The notes beneath the pieces were generated by a model, which was not told where the DNA came from, made no database searches, and was given only the letters and a program-made list of their open reading frames with translations. Position numbers and translations under genes: made by a program. From NCBI GenBank assembly GCA_024695865.1, contig JAILHI010000027.1, positions 79,513-143,512 on the forward strand: a DNA stretch of 64,000 nucleotides, in the 5' to 3' direction. The stretch is from Candidatus Gastranaerophilales bacterium. Its GTDB lineage: Bacteria; Cyanobacteriota; Vampirovibrionia; Gastranaerophilales; Gastranaerophilaceae. The stretch's first letter is position 1; every line of letters starts with the position of its first letter. This document shows, one piece after another, positions 24,024-35,132 of the stretch.

Positions 24024-27000
24024 CTATTCTTCGATTGAAAAATCGGGTGCACCGAACATACCTTCAATTTCTTCCAAAATAGCGGAAGGTTTGCGGGCAT
24101 TGTTCTTTTGTGCTGCTCTCTTTTGTGCTTCCATATCTTTTTCTTCGGAAGCGTGTGTGAGGTGATAGAAACCTGTACCTGCCGGAATTAAACGACCGAT
24201 AATAACGTTTTCTTTCAAACCTCTGAGCATATCCTTCTTACCGTCAACGGCAACTTCCGTAAGGATTCTTGTTGTTTCCTGGAAGGACGCTGCGGAAATG
24301 AAGCTTTCGGTATTCAAAGATGCCTTTGTAATACCTAATAAAACCGATTCAAATACAGCGGGTTGTCCGCCTGCTTCTTCAACGGCTTTATTTTCAGCTT
24401 CGATTTCTTTAAGTTCAAGAAATTCACCCGGAAGAAGTTTCGTATCGCCTGACTCAAGAATTTTTACCTTCTTGGTCATTTGTCTTACGATAACTTCTAC
24501 GTGTTTATCCGCAATTTCAACGCCTTGCGAACGGTAAACTCTTTGAACTTCGTCAACAAGATATTGTTGAGCAGCTTCGATACCATTCAGTCTGATGATA
24601 TCGTGCGGGTTCATAGGCCCGCTTGTTAATGCCTGACCGACATTGATTTTTTGTCCGTTGTTTACAACGATTGTTGCATCAATCGGATATTTAATCTCAT
24701 GTCTGCCTGTTTCATTAACAATAAACAGGGTGGGGACTTCGTCCTGCATTTCAATTTCTGCAACACCTTCAAATTCTGCCACGATAGCCGAATCTTTCGG
24801 TTTTCTTGCTTCCAAAAGTTCTTCTACCCTCGGCAAACCTTGAACGATATCGCCTGTTTTTTGTCTTTCAAATACCAATGTTGCAAGCATATCGCCTCTG
24901 AGTACCAGAGAGCCGCTTGTGATTTGCAACATAGTACCGGGACTGATTAAGTAAGGACGTCCTTTTCTGATTGTTACGCCGTCTTTTGAAACACCGACAA
25001 CCAAACCGGATTCATCGGTTACTTCGCCTTTTTCTCCGATTACCGTATCCATTTTTACAAACTGGTCTTTTTTAACCGTTGCTTTGGAAACGGGAATTGT
25101 TGTTTCGTAATTATCCGAAACAAGTAATAAACGTCTTACTTCTTCCTCGTCCGTGTTCAGACAAACAACACCGTCGTTGATTGCAAGAACTCTCGTTTTT
25201 GCAACAGGTGTTTTTGCATCAATAACTTGACCGTTTTCAACCAAAAGTTCCGTCTGCATTGACTGCATTGTTTTTGCCTGACCTTCAACTTCACGTCGGA
25301 TAATTAAAGTTTCAAGAACAACGATTTTTAAATTATTGTCCTTGTCAAGTTCAACCATGCCCTTCAAGTGTCCAAGATAGCCCTGCATTTCCAGAACTAA
25401 ACTTGTTCTTGTAAGAGTCGCACCGTCAAAGTTTCGAACTCTTTGTCCGTCCTTATACTGTAACTGCGTAACAGGTACAATATCAATCGAATCATCAGTA
25501 GAGTCAAATTTAATTGATACTTCTTTAGGATTGATTTCAAATTTTTGAACAGGACGAACCAAAATCTTAACAGGTCTGTTTGACATTGTTTCTTCGTCAA
25601 GTGCGGGGACATCAACTTCTTCAGCGTCGTCCAAATCGATATTGTCATTATCGATATCCATAATGGTTACGATAGACAATTCTTTTGCCTTGATTTTCGG
25701 AGCAATTACCGTACCTGCTTCAACAAGTTCATTTTCGTCAACTTTCAAATCGTTGATGCTGGATAATTCGTACATTTCACCGGGGGTAATCACTACTTCG
25801 TGTATGCAGTCGTTGAATTCCTTGATTTCAACAATACCGTCGATGTTTGTATAAAGGTCTTTGACAACCTCTGTACCTGCTGTTACGTAGGTACCTGTTT
25901 CAACCATCTTTAATGAAGAATCTTTTCCCGGAAGCTGGTGAATTTCGTCAGGAATGAAGATAACTTCACCCGGTTTTGTGATAATCTGTTCTTCGTCAAC
26001 TTCAATACCGTTGTATCTGATTTCGCCGCTTGATGAAACAGTATGTTCATTATCAATGAGTTCAGCGATAACCATACCGTTTTCAACAACCGTGTCTATC
26101 GGCGTTTTAACGATATATTTTTCGCCTGTTTCTTCAACAGTCCAGATTTGTTCTTTTTTAGTTGATTCGAATGTTGCATTTGCAGGGATAATTGATGCGA
26201 TTACAATCGTCAATTCTTTACCTGAAACGATTTTTTTGATTTTTCTGCCGTCAAATTTTACATCTTCAACAACTAATGAATCGTTTACACGAACTTCACC
26301 GCCGTGTTCAGATATAATATTTATTTCAGCAAGTTTTTCACCCGTTTTGATTTTTTGTTTATCTTCAACGAGAATTTTTGAACCGCCCGGAAGGTTGTAA
26401 ACGTCGCCGCCTAAAACCCAGATAATACCGTTTTTGTTTGCAGTTCTTGAGATGTTACCCTGTCTGTCTTTCTTTTCATCTGCAACGAAATCTTCAAATC
26501 TGACTTCGCCCGATAAATCCGAGGTAATATCTTTTGTTGCTTTTTCGGTTAAAGTATTACTGTCTGTAACACTTTGAGGTGCGTATTCAGCCAATAACTG
26601 ACCTTTTTTAACCTTATCACCTTTTGCAACCAATAATTTAGCGTGTCCCGGAATGTGATATTTGTAAGTTCTTTTTTCTGTTTTTAATTCGATATCACTT
26701 TCCGTAATTGTAACGATAACTTCATCACCGTGTCTGGTTCTTTCGTTTTTCGTTTTAATATTTGAGATAATTTCACCGTCGTCACTTGCAAGAACCTGTT
26801 TCATAGCACCTTTAACGGCAACAGCGCCGCCTGTGTGGAAGGTTCTCATTGTAAGTTGTGTACCGGGTTCACCGATTGACTGAGCGGCGATAATACCGAT
26901 TGCTTCTCCGACATCTACCGTCTTTTGAGTTGTCATTGCCCAGCCGTAACACTTTTGGCAGATACCGTATTCAAGTTCACAAGTCAGAGGTGAACGCATT

Positions 27001-27866
27001 TTTAACTCTTTTAAATTCAAATGAGCGACTTTTCTGACGTCATCTCTGTTAAAGGTTGTGTTCTTTTCGATGATAACGTTTCCGTTTTCATCAACGATAT
27101 CCTGTGCAACAGTTCTTCCCAAAAGTCTGTCAACGAGAGGAACGATAACTTTTTCACCGTCCATAATCGGCTTCATGTTGATATAACGTTCTGTTCCGCA
27201 ATCCGTATCACGAACTATAACGTCCTGCGCTACGTCAACCAGACGTCTTGTCAAATAACCTGAGTCAGCAGTCTTTAACGCAGTATCTACAAGCCCTTTT
27301 CTTGCACCGTAACTTGAAATAATATATTCTGTTACGCTTAAACCTTCTTTGAAGTTTGACTTAATCGGTAAGTCGATGATTTGACCTTGTGCATCAGCCA
27401 TCAGACCTCTCATACCGACTAACTGTGAAACCTGTGATAAGTTACCTCTTGCACCTGAGAACGCCATCATATATACGGAATTTAACTGGTCAAAGTTAGA
27501 TACAACATTTTCCGTTAATTTTGCCGTTGTTTCAGACCATGTATCGATAACCTTCGTGTATCTTTCAACTTCGGTAATTTCACCTTTTAAGTATCTTCTT
27601 GTTGATTTTGCAATTTCTTCTTCGGCTTCTTTGAGTAATTGCTTTTTAACGGGAGGAACCGACAGGTCTGCAATAGAAATTGTAGTACCTGATTTTGTTG
27701 CATATTTGTAACCTAAATTCTTTAAGTTATTTGCCAAATCTGCAGTTTTAGCACCGCCCCATTCGAGATACATCTGAGCAAGAAGGTTTGCAAGAGATTT
27801 CTTCTTCATATGCTCATTTATGAACTCTACATTTTTCTTTATATTTTTATTCGATAATGTATCCAT
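24024..27866 (-). CDS. rpoC2: DNA-directed RNA polymerase subunit beta' C-terminal part (RpoC2) with large SI3-like insertion
   Basis: The 1280-residue subunit carries the C-terminal half of beta'. Zinc site 2 is C223, C296, C303 and C306. Residues 328-347 hold SIGEPGTQLTMRTFHTGG, the first half of the trigger loop. The second half resumes with TGDIVQGLPRVEELLEARKPK (quoted in part) at 1004. The ~655 residues between them are repeated barrel-sandwich-hybrid-like modules (e.g. PGHAKLLVAKGDKVKKGQLL), equivalent to cyanobacterial SI3. The end GLKENVIIGRLIPAGTGF is canonical. The SD AAGGTGAT is 5 nt before the ATG, 22 nt after the rpoC1 stop. Confidence 0.97.
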   Translation of the reverse strand: MDTLSNKNIKKNVEFINEHMKKKSLANLLAQMYLEWGGAKTADLANNLKNLGYKYATKSGTTISIADLSVPPVKKQLLKEAEEEIAKSTRRYLKGEITEVERYTKVIDTWSETTAKLTENVVSNFDQLNSVYMMAFSGARGNLSQVSQLVGMRGLMADAQGQIIDLPIKSNFKEGLSVTEYIISSYGARKGLVDTALKTADSGYLTRRLVDVAQDVIVRDTDCGTERYINMKPIMDGEKVIVPLVDRLLGRTVAQDIVDENGNVIIEKNTTFNRDDVRKVAHLNLKELKMRSPLTCELEYGICQKCYGWAMTTQKTVDVGEAIGIIAAQSIGEPGTQLTMRTFHTGGAVAVKGAMKQVLASDDGEIISNIKTKNERTRHGDEVIVTITESDIELKTEKRTYKYHIPGHAKLLVAKGDKVKKGQLLAEYAPQSVTDSNTLTEKATKDITSDLSGEVRFEDFVADEKKDRQGNISRTANKNGIIWVLGGDVYNLPGGSKILVEDKQKIKTGEKLAEINIISEHGGEVRVNDSLVVEDVKFDGRKIKKIVSGKELTIVIASIIPANATFESTKKEQIWTVEETGEKYIVKTPIDTVVENGMVIAELIDNEHTVSSSGEIRYNGIEVDEEQIITKPGEVIFIPDEIHQLPGKDSSLKMVETGTYVTAGTEVVKDLYTNIDGIVEIKEFNDCIHEVVITPGEMYELSSINDLKVDENELVEAGTVIAPKIKAKELSIVTIMDIDNDNIDLDDAEEVDVPALDEETMSNRPVKILVRPVQKFEINPKEVSIKFDSTDDSIDIVPVTQLQYKDGQRVRNFDGATLTRTSLVLEMQGYLGHLKGMVELDKDNNLKIVVLETLIIRREVEGQAKTMQSMQTELLVENGQVIDAKTPVAKTRVLAINDGVVCLNTDEEEVRRLLLVSDNYETTIPVSKATVKKDQFVKMDTVIGEKGEVTDESGLVVGVSKDGVTIRKGRPYLISPGTMLQITSGSLVLRGDMLATLVFERQKTGDIVQGLPRVEELLEARKPKDSAIVAEFEGVAEIEMQDEVPTLFIVNETGRHEIKYPIDATIVVNNGQKINVGQALTSGPMNPHDIIRLNGIEAAQQYLVDEVQRVYRSQGVEIADKHVEVIVRQMTKKVKILESGDTKLLPGEFLELKEIEAENKAVEEAGGQPAVFESVLLGITKASLNTESFISAASFQETTRILTEVAVDGKKDMLRGLKENVIIGRLIPAGTGFYHLTHASEEKDMEAQKRAAQKNNARKPSAILEEIEGMFGAPDFSIEE

Positions 27867-27888
27867 TTTATATCACCTTATGTTTAAA

Positions 27889-29604
27889 CTACGAGGACAA
27901 AAGCGATTTTCTGACGGTTTCATTGAAGATAATTCTTCCGACCGTTGTTTCAAATCTCTTATTATTTTCATCACGAACTACAATTTTTTCGTGCAACTGG
28001 ATTACGCCGCAATCATAAGCGGAAATCGCATCATCGTAGTTGTAGAAGTAATGCAGCGTATCGGATATGTCTTCTTTCATAAGAGTTAAGTAATACATAC
28101 CCAAAACCATGTCTTGAGAAGGGGTAATAATCGGTTTACCCGTTGCAGGAGCCAAAATGTTATTTGTTGCTAACATCAACATTCTTGCTTCAGCCTGTGC
28201 TTCAATAGACAAGGGAACGTGAACAGCCATTTGGTCGCCGTCGAAGTCAGCGTTGAACGCCGTACATACAAGCGGGTGAAGTTGAATTGCTCTGCCTTCA
28301 ACCAATTTGGGTTCAAATGCCTGAATACCGAGTCTGTGAAGTGTAGGAGCACGGTTAAGCATTACGGGGTGTCCGTCAATAACTTCTTCCAATATATCCC
28401 AAATGACCGGATCCGAACGTTCAATCTTCTTTTTGGCTGATTTGATGTTTTGAACATGTCCTCTTTCGATAAGTTTGTTAACAACAAACGGTTTGAAAAG
28501 TTCAATAGCCATTTCTTTCGGCAAACCGCACTGGTTAAGGCTCAACTGCGGGCCTACAACAATTACGGAACGGCCGGAGTAGTCAACACGTTTACCCAAA
28601 AGGTTTTGTCTGAAACGACCTTGTTTACCTTCAATAATATTGCTTAAAGATTTCAAAGGTCTGTTGTTGGGGCCTACTACCGTTCTGCCTCTTCTTCCGT
28701 TATCGATAAGAGCATCAACGGCTTCCTGAAGCATACGTTTTTCGTTTCTTACGATAATTTCGGGTGCTCCCATTTCAAGAAGTCTTAACAAACGATTGTT
28801 TCTGTTGATAACACGTCTGTATAAATCGTTTAAATCAGATGTTGCAAATCTGCCGCCGTCTAACTGAACCATAGGCCTTAAATCAGGAGGAGTTACAGGT
28901 AATACGGTCATTACAAGCCATGTCGGGTCAGTTTCGCTATCAATCATTGATTCAATTAATCTTAATCTTTTGATTAATTTTGCTTTTCTCTGAACCGAAC
29001 CGCCTGTTGCTTCAAGTTCACTTCTGATTTGTGCAGCGGCATCATCAAGAACAATCTCGCCGAGTAATTCCTGAATAGCCTCTGCGCCGATGCCGACTTT
29101 TAAGGCACTTTCTTCGTGTTCCATAATGTATTCGTCATATTCATCTTCTGACAACAACTGGAATTTTTTAAATTCACTGTCAGCGGGGTCAATGACTACG
29201 TAGTTGTTGAAGTAGATTACATTTTCCAAATCTTTGAGAGTCATATCAAGAAGAAGACCCAAATAACTCGGAATACCTTTCAAGAACCAAATGTGGCTGA
29301 CAGGTGCAGCGAGTTTGATGTGTCCCATTCTGTGACGTCTTACCTTGGAATCGGTAACTTCAACACCGCATCGTTCACAAATAATACCTTTGTGACGAAC
29401 TCTTTTATATTTACCGCAATAACATTCCCAATCCTTTGTAGGCCCGAAAATTCTTTCACAGAACAAACCGTCTCTTTCGGGTTTTAACGTTCTGTAATTG
29501 ATTGTTTCCGGCTTGGAAACTTCGCCGTATGACCATTTAAGAATTCTTTCGGGAGATGCGATACTTATTCTTATATAATCAAAATAATCTATACTTGTGG
29601 ACAT
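27889..29604 (-). CDS. rpoC1: DNA-directed RNA polymerase subunit gamma (RpoC1, beta' N-terminal part)
   Basis: This 571-residue N-terminal half of beta' holds the catalytic magnesium loop NADFDGDQ at 451-458. Zinc site 1 uses C61, C63, C76 and C79, with the spacing C-x-C rather than C-x-x-C in the first pair, as in cyanobacterial RpoC1. It ends at [19 protein letters not shown], the point where cyanobacterial rpoC1 ends. It is somewhat shorter than the ~620 residues usual there. SD AAAGGAGA. It sits between rpoB and rpoC2 with 22-nt gaps on both sides. Confidence 0.97.
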   Translation of the reverse strand: MSTSIDYFDYIRISIASPERILKWSYGEVSKPETINYRTLKPERDGLFCERIFGPTKDWECYCGKYKRVRHKGIICERCGVEVTDSKVRRHRMGHIKLAAPVSHIWFLKGIPSYLGLLLDMTLKDLENVIYFNNYVVIDPADSEFKKFQLLSEDEYDEYIMEHEESALKVGIGAEAIQELLGEIVLDDAAAQIRSELEATGGSVQRKAKLIKRLRLIESMIDSETDPTWLVMTVLPVTPPDLRPMVQLDGGRFATSDLNDLYRRVINRNNRLLRLLEMGAPEIIVRNEKRMLQEAVDALIDNGRRGRTVVGPNNRPLKSLSNIIEGKQGRFRQNLLGKRVDYSGRSVIVVGPQLSLNQCGLPKEMAIELFKPFVVNKLIERGHVQNIKSAKKKIERSDPVIWDILEEVIDGHPVMLNRAPTLHRLGIQAFEPKLVEGRAIQLHPLVCTAFNADFDGDQMAVHVPLSIEAQAEARMLMLATNNILAPATGKPIITPSQDMVLGMYYLTLMKEDISDTLHYFYNYDDAISAYDCGVIQLHEKIVVRDENNKRFETTVGRIIFNETVRKSLLSS

Positions 29605-29626
29605 TATTGATTGTCTCCTTTATTTA

Positions 29627-32600
29627 CTAATCCTTGAACGAAGTGGGTTCAAAGAAATTGATGTTTAACAAATCGGAATCCATATCCGAAAGGACTCTTT
29701 TCGGGGCAGCCTTTCTTATATCATCTGAATCTGACATAAGGTTAACTTCTTCTCCGCCCTTCTTCGCAACGGTAATGTCAAGACCGATACTCTGTAATTC
29801 TCTGACAAGTACCTTGAACGATTCGGGGATACCCGGTCTCGGAATGTTATCACCTTTAACGATTGCTTCGTATGCTCTTGAACGACCGTTAACATCATCA
29901 GATTTAATTGTAAGCATTTCCTGAAGTGTATAAGCCGCACCGTATGCTTCCAAAGCCCAAACTTCCATTTCACCGAATCTTTGACCGCCAAATTGTGCTT
30001 TACCACCCAAAGGTTGTTGTGTAACAAGTGAATACGGGCCTGTGCTTCTTGCGTGAATTTTATCATCAACAAGGTGAACAAGTTTGAGGAAGTAAATTAA
30101 ACCTACCGCAACGGGTCTGTCAAATTTTTCGCCAGTTCTGCCGTCGATGAGGAAGACTTTACCGTCTTCGCCGACCCAGTCACAGCCTGATTCTTTGATA
30201 CCTCTTAAAAGTTCTGCCTTTGTTGCTTTTTCTGATTGGTTTTCACCGTACATTTCATCAAAGGAAGGTGTTTCATAGTAATCACCTGTGAGGTATGATG
30301 CCAAACCGAGCAAACATTCATAGGTTTGACCAACGTTCATACGGGAAGGTACACCAAGCGGATTAAGAACTATATCAACAGGTGTTCCGTCGGGTAAGAA
30401 CGGCATATCTTCTCTCGGTAATATTCTTGAAACAATACCCTTGTTTCCGTGACGTCCGGAGAGTTTATCACCTACGGAAACTTTACGTTTCTGAGCAATG
30501 TAAACTCTGATAACGGTATTTGCTCCGGGCGGTAATTCATCGCCCTTTTCTCTGTCAAATACTTTGACATCGACTACACGTCCGCCTTCACCGTGAGGTA
30601 CACGAAGTGAATTATCTTTTACATCTCTTGCCTTTTCTGCGAAAATTGCTCTTAACAATTTTTCTTCTGGCGGATGTTCGGATTCACCTTTCGGTGTAAC
30701 TTTACCAACCAATATATCGTCTGCATAAACTCTTGCACCGATACGCACAATACCTCTTTCATCGAGGTGTCTGAGAGAATCTTCCGAAACGTTCGGAACT
30801 TCTCTTGTAATTTCTTCGGGGCCTAATTTTGTCTGACGGGCATCAATTTCGAGTTTTTCAATGTGAACTGATGTAAATACGTCGTCCTGAACCAATCTTT
30901 CGGAAATAAGGATAGCATCTTCGAAGTTATATCCTTCCCAGGGCATGTAAGCCGCCAGTATGTTTTTACCGAGAGAAAGTTCACCGAAGTGGGTAGAAGC
31001 ACCGTCTGCGAGGACATCGCCCGCTTTAACCTGCTGGCCGACTTTGACAATCGGTTTTTGGTTAATACAGGTATCCTGGTTGCTTCTTACATATTTCATA
31101 AGCTGGTATCTGTGTGCTTTACCTGCTTTATCTTTTACAGTAACTTCTTCACCTACGACTCTGTCAACAACGCCGTCAACTTCGGAAACGACAACCATGC
31201 CCGAATCTTTTGCGGCTCTCTTTTCAAGACCCGTACCGACAACCGGTCTGTCCGTAATCAAAAGCGGTACAGCCTGACGCTGCATGTTAGAACCCATCAG
31301 TGCACGGTTAGCATCGTCGTGTTCGATAAACGGAATAACCGATGTTGCAACCGAGATGATTTGGATAGGTGAAACACCGACATAGTCAACTTTGCTGGAA
31401 TCGTCAACCGTAAATTCGGATTTATAACGGACAGGAACCTGTTTAGCCTTAATGGTTCTGTCTTTGTTAAGCATGATATCACCGGGAGCAACACGGAAGT
31501 TTTCTTCTTCGTCTGCTGACATATAGTGAACTTCATCGGTTACCTTTCCGTCTTTTACGGCAAAATAAGGTGTTTCAATAAAACCGTAATCGTTGACTTT
31601 TGCGTGAGTAGCCAAGGAACCGATAAGACCTGCGTTCGGGCCTTCAGGTGTTTCAATAGGACAAAGACGTCCGTAGTGTGAGGGGTGAATATCACGAACA
31701 GCAAATCCTGCTCTTTCTCTGACCAAACCACCGGGGCCTAATGCCGAAATACGTCTTTTGTGAGTTAATTCGGCAAGCGGGTTTGTCTGATCCATGAACT
31801 GTGATAATTGTGATGAACCGAAAAATTCCTTCAAGGAAGCAATTAACGGTTTTGTGTTCAACAAATTCAACGGGGTAAGCGTATCGGAATTTTGCAAAGT
31901 CATTCTTTCTTTTACAATTCTTTCAATACGGCTTAAACCGACTCTGAATTGGTTTTGAAGAAGTTCACCGACCGAACGTACACGTCTGTTACCCAAGTGG
32001 TCGATGTCATCACAACTTCCTTCATCGTAGGTTAAATTGATTAAATATTCGATTGATGCAACCAAATCCTGTTGTGTCAACGTTCTTTGTGTTGCGGGAA
32101 TATTCAGATTAAGTTTTTTGTTTAATTTATAACGACCGACTCTGCCGATATCGTATTTCTTTTCGTCAAAGAATCTTGCATCAAGAATCTGACGTCCGCC
32201 TGCTGCTGATGCAGGGTCGCCCGGACGAAGTTTTTTGTAAACTTCAATCAAGGCTTCTTCGGTAGTGTCAGCCGTATCTTTATCTAATGTTTTCTTTAAA
32301 AATTCAAAGTGAGTAAATAAAGATTCCATTTCCGAAGGAGTTATGCCTAAAGCTTTTAACAATGTTGTTGCCAAAATCTTTCTGTTTTTATCGATTCTGA
32401 CATGTATAATATCGTTAGCATCGGTTTCGATTTTTAACCATGCTCCTCTGTTAGGAATTAAAGTTGCGTTGTATAAACGTTTACCTGTCGGAGAGATTTC
32501 TCTCTTGAAGTAAACACCGGGAGAACGCACAATTTGCGAAACGATAACACGTTCCGCACCGTTCACGATAAAGGTACCTTTATCAGTCATTGTCGGGATA

Positions 32601-32938
32601 TCACCGATATAAACTTCCTGTTCCTTGATTTCACCGCTGTCACGGTTAACCAAACGAACCATTACCCGCAACTGTTTTGCATAAGTTGCATCGTGAATTC
32701 TTGCTTCTTCGATTGTATATTTAGCATTATCGAACGTATAGTTCGGCAAAAAGTGTAACTCCAAACGACCCGTGTAGTCTTTAATAGGAGAATATGAAAG
32801 AAATTCTTCCTTCAAACCTTCTTTTAAAAACCATTCAAACGATTTCTTCTGAACTTCAATCAAGTCAGGCAAATCATTCAAGCGGGTTTTGGGTATCCCC
32901 ATCGGCGTTACTCTTTCAGAATAAGTTTTCTTTAACAT
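29627..32938 (-). CDS. rpoB: DNA-directed RNA polymerase subunit beta
   Basis: This 1103-residue catalytic subunit is close to the cyanobacterial size and lacks the large insertions of E. coli RpoB. Landmarks are the rifampicin region [21 protein letters not shown] (quoted up to 20) and [28 protein letters not shown] (in part), [21 protein letters not shown] and [19 protein letters not shown] (in part). The Ser/His residues typical of rifampicin-sensitive enzymes appear intact. It is the first gene of the operon. No rplL lies upstream, unlike in most bacteria but like cyanobacteria. Confidence 0.98.
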   Translation of the reverse strand: MLKKTYSERVTPMGIPKTRLNDLPDLIEVQKKSFEWFLKEGLKEEFLSYSPIKDYTGRLELHFLPNYTFDNAKYTIEEARIHDATYAKQLRVMVRLVNRDSGEIKEQEVYIGDIPTMTDKGTFIVNGAERVIVSQIVRSPGVYFKREISPTGKRLYNATLIPNRGAWLKIETDANDIIHVRIDKNRKILATTLLKALGITPSEMESLFTHFEFLKKTLDKDTADTTEEALIEVYKKLRPGDPASAAGGRQILDARFFDEKKYDIGRVGRYKLNKKLNLNIPATQRTLTQQDLVASIEYLINLTYDEGSCDDIDHLGNRRVRSVGELLQNQFRVGLSRIERIVKERMTLQNSDTLTPLNLLNTKPLIASLKEFFGSSQLSQFMDQTNPLAELTHKRRISALGPGGLVRERAGFAVRDIHPSHYGRLCPIETPEGPNAGLIGSLATHAKVNDYGFIETPYFAVKDGKVTDEVHYMSADEEENFRVAPGDIMLNKDRTIKAKQVPVRYKSEFTVDDSSKVDYVGVSPIQIISVATSVIPFIEHDDANRALMGSNMQRQAVPLLITDRPVVGTGLEKRAAKDSGMVVVSEVDGVVDRVVGEEVTVKDKAGKAHRYQLMKYVRSNQDTCINQKPIVKVGQQVKAGDVLADGASTHFGELSLGKNILAAYMPWEGYNFEDAILISERLVQDDVFTSVHIEKLEIDARQTKLGPEEITREVPNVSEDSLRHLDERGIVRIGARVYADDILVGKVTPKGESEHPPEEKLLRAIFAEKARDVKDNSLRVPHGEGGRVVDVKVFDREKGDELPPGANTVIRVYIAQKRKVSVGDKLSGRHGNKGIVSRILPREDMPFLPDGTPVDIVLNPLGVPSRMNVGQTYECLLGLASYLTGDYYETPSFDEMYGENQSEKATKAELLRGIKESGCDWVGEDGKVFLIDGRTGEKFDRPVAVGLIYFLKLVHLVDDKIHARSTGPYSLVTQQPLGGKAQFGGQRFGEMEVWALEAYGAAYTLQEMLTIKSDDVNGRSRAYEAIVKGDNIPRPGIPESFKVLVRELQSIGLDITVAKKGGEEVNLMSDSDDIRKAAPKRVLSDMDSDLLNINFFEPTSFKD

Positions 32939-33094
32939 TTATTCACCTCGCTGCATGTGGCATACTTTATTATTCAGTTTTTTATAAGTATGTGTTTTGT
33001 ACAAAATATTACTCTTTTATTCGGGTATTTGCTGATTTTCAGCCCTTTTATCTTACGAATAAGGGTATTTTTGACACTATTTACCCGTTTAAAA

Positions 33095-33123
33095 ATCATA
33101 AACCGCTAAATATTCTACGTCAA
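33095..33123 (-). promoter_or_regulatory. Near-consensus promoter of rpoB-rpoC1-rpoC2 with structured leader
   Basis: On the reverse strand TTGACG (33123-33118), a 17-nt spacer and TATGAT (33100-33095) predict a start near 33088, giving a leader of about 150 nt. In the leader GGGTA/TACCC, TTATTCG/CGAATAA and GCTGA/TCAGC can pair, so attenuation or autogenous control is possible. SD GCGAGGTGA. Confidence 0.8.
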
Positions 33124-33208
33124 GAAAAATAACAAGAAATTTAAATATTAATGTAAAATTTTGTAACATTATATTTTTGGCAAAATTTTTCGGAAAAAAT
33201 CTGTTAAT

Positions 33209-34072
33209 TTACTTTAAAATATATTTGATGGCTTGCGGGATATAGTCAATAATTTCCGATGCAAGAAGTCCGTACTCGGTTGTGTTTTCAGAACCCGTTT
33301 CAGCGGCAAGGCCGTGCAAATATACACCTAACGAGGCTGCATAAAACAAGTCTTTGTTTTTCATTTGTGCCCCAATTCCCGAAATCATGCCTGTCAGCAC
33401 ATCTCCCGAGCCTGCTTTTGCAAGAGCGGAATTACCGCTTTTGTTAATATAAATTCTGTTTCCGTCTGCAACAACGGTTTCATGCCCCTTTAAAACAACC
33501 GTGCAATTATATTTTTCTGAAGCAGTTTGGGCATATTTTTCTCTGTCTGTCTGAATTGTTTCAACGGAAACATCTAAAAGTCTTGATAATTCTCTCGGGT
33601 GTGGTGTTATTACAGATTTTTCGGGAAGTTTAACACTATGTGCAGCAGAAATTGCATTTAAAGCATCTGCGTCTATTACGCACGGTTTATCAGCCTTTGA
33701 TAAAAACTCTGTTACGAATTTTTGTGTTTCTGCATTTTGGGAAAGCCCCGAACCGATTGAAAAAACATCGTATTCCGTCAATTTGTTCAACACCGTGTTA
33801 ACGCTATCTGTGTTTATGCAACCATTCGTGTTTTTGAGCGGAAATATTGTAATATCGGGTGTATAAGATATTACGGAAGAACAAATTTGCGATGGGCATG
33901 CCAAAGTAACATATCCCGCACCTGTTTTTAATGCCGATAAGGAAGAAAGTATTGCGGCACCCGCATAAAATTCGGAACCTGCGATATTTAATATTTTTCC
34001 ATAAGTCCCCTTGTGCGAATTTTGTATCCTTTTCGGAAAATACTGAAGTATTTCTTCTAACTCAATCCGCAT
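33209..34072 (-). CDS. nnrD: ADP/ATP-dependent NAD(P)H-hydrate dehydratase
   Basis: This 287-residue ribokinase-like repair enzyme dehydrates damaged NAD(P)H hydrate. It has KGTYGKILNIAGSEFYAGAA (~20-39), ITPHPRELSRLL, VVLKGHETVV and the C-terminal anion-hole motif KAGSGDVLTGMISGI. Only the dehydratase domain is present; the NnrE epimerase domain fused to it in many bacteria is missing here. It overlaps trmL by 16 nt and is last in the leftward run starting at the oxidoreductase gene. Confidence 0.93.
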   Translation of the reverse strand: MRIELEEILQYFPKRIQNSHKGTYGKILNIAGSEFYAGAAILSSLSALKTGAGYVTLACPSQICSSVISYTPDITIFPLKNTNGCINTDSVNTVLNKLTEYDVFSIGSGLSQNAETQKFVTEFLSKADKPCVIDADALNAISAAHSVKLPEKSVITPHPRELSRLLDVSVETIQTDREKYAQTASEKYNCTVVLKGHETVVADGNRIYINKSGNSALAKAGSGDVLTGMISGIGAQMKNKDLFYAASLGVYLHGLAAETGSENTTEYGLLASEIIDYIPQAIKYILK

Positions 34073-34521
34073 TGACGTACAGCCTCATAAACAACAATAG
34101 CAACGGTATTTGAAAGATTTAAACTTCTTTGTCCCTCTTTCATCGGAACGGTAAGTGCCATGTCCGCATTTGCGAAAAGTAAATCCTCGGGCAAGCCTCT
34201 TGTTTCGGGGCCGAAAACAAAAAAATCACCCTTTTTGAATTTTCTCTCGGTATAAACATTTTTACTTTTTGTTGTCAGATAATAAAAATCAGAATCGGGA
34301 TAATCCTTTTGCAGACTTTCCAAATCGTTGTATTTTACGATGTTTACGGCATCGTGATAATCGAGTCCGCATCGTTTCATGTGTTTATCGTCCATGGAAA
34401 AACCGAGCCTGCCGACAAGAAACAGTTTAGAACCCGTACAGGCACAGGTTCTTATAATATTTCCCGTATTTTGAGGAATTTCAGGTTCAAAAAGAACTAT
34501 ATTAAAATTTTGGGTTTCCAT
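34057..34521 (-). CDS. trmL: tRNA (cytidine(34)-2'-O)-methyltransferase TrmL
   Basis: The 154-residue SPOUT enzyme methylates the wobble ribose of tRNA-Leu isoacceptors. Motifs are FEPEIPQNTGNIIRTCA (11-27), VFGPETRGLPEDLL (~103-116) and the knotted C-terminus LNLSNTVAIVVYEA. Length is normal. It starts directly after the CDP-alcohol phosphatidyltransferase stop and overlaps nnrD by 16 nt, so translation is coupled. Confidence 0.94.
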   Translation of the reverse strand: METQNFNIVLFEPEIPQNTGNIIRTCACTGSKLFLVGRLGFSMDDKHMKRCGLDYHDAVNIVKYNDLESLQKDYPDSDFYYLTTKSKNVYTERKFKKGDFFVFGPETRGLPEDLLFANADMALTVPMKEGQRSLNLSNTVAIVVYEAVRQCGLS

Positions 34522-35121
34522 TTATTTCTTTTCGTTTACCAAATATTTCTGACCTGCGCTGACAACGGGTAAGGCTCTCAATACGCAGAAAATAACCGTC
34601 AGATATACAGAAATATCTTTAATAACCGCAAGCCAGTGAGGTGCTTCCCAAGCGGGAATATGGCAGGCAATTACGGTAACAAAAGCAAAAACCTTTGCCC
34701 CGCCATAGACCGCTCTTGAAAATCTCGATGATGTTAAAAATTTACCGATTTTGCTCTGAACCATACTGTCTTCACCGAAAGCCGTACAGCCGTCCGCAAA
34801 AGCAATACCTCTTAAAGTGTCGGTAACAAAACTTCTTGTCATTACAACAAGCGGAATCCATACCGGTACCCAGCCGTATGCACAGAAGGCAATCCAATAC
34901 GCATTTTCAACAATTCTGTCGCCTAAAATATCAATTATAGAGCCGATTTTAGATGCTTCGTTGAACTTTCTTGCAACCCAGCCGTCAAAGGCATCAAGCA
35001 AAATAACCGCCAAAGTCAGAACAATTGCCATTTTGTAAAATAGCGGTGTTGTTTCATAACCCAGCATTATCAATAAATACATTGCCAAAATTACTCTGAA
35101 TAACGATATTAAATTAGCCAT
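34522..35121 (-). CDS. pgsA: CDP-alcohol phosphatidyltransferase (PgsA-like)
   Basis: This 199-residue inner-membrane enzyme has the diagnostic motif D-x2-D-G-x2-A-R-x8-G-x3-D-x3-D in LLDAFDGWVARKF...GSIIDILGDRI (residues ~41-69). There are about five membrane helices. PgsA (phosphatidylglycerophosphate synthase) is most likely given length and context, but other members of the family (e.g. CDP-diacylglycerol-inositol or cardiolipin type) cannot be excluded. It lies in the run Gfo/Idh-pgsA-trmL-nnrD. Confidence 0.83.
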   Translation of the reverse strand: MANLISLFRVILAMYLLIMLGYETTPLFYKMAIVLTLAVILLDAFDGWVARKFNEASKIGSIIDILGDRIVENAYWIAFCAYGWVPVWIPLVVMTRSFVTDTLRGIAFADGCTAFGEDSMVQSKIGKFLTSSRFSRAVYGGAKVFAFVTVIACHIPAWEAPHWLAVIKDISVYLTVIFCVLRALPVVSAGQKYLVNEKK

Positions 35122-35132
35122 ATTTTCTCCGA

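Noticed and set aside
25954..26400. 148-residue forward frame opposite rpoC2
   Set aside because: It is Ser/Thr/Ile-rich, lacks an SD, and lies within clearly coding rpoC2.
24024..29604. rpoC interrupted by a frameshift or sequencing error
   Set aside because: Each part has its own start codon and SD, the break is at the cyanobacterial junction, and the intervening 22 nt are non-coding. A true gene split explains all of this better.
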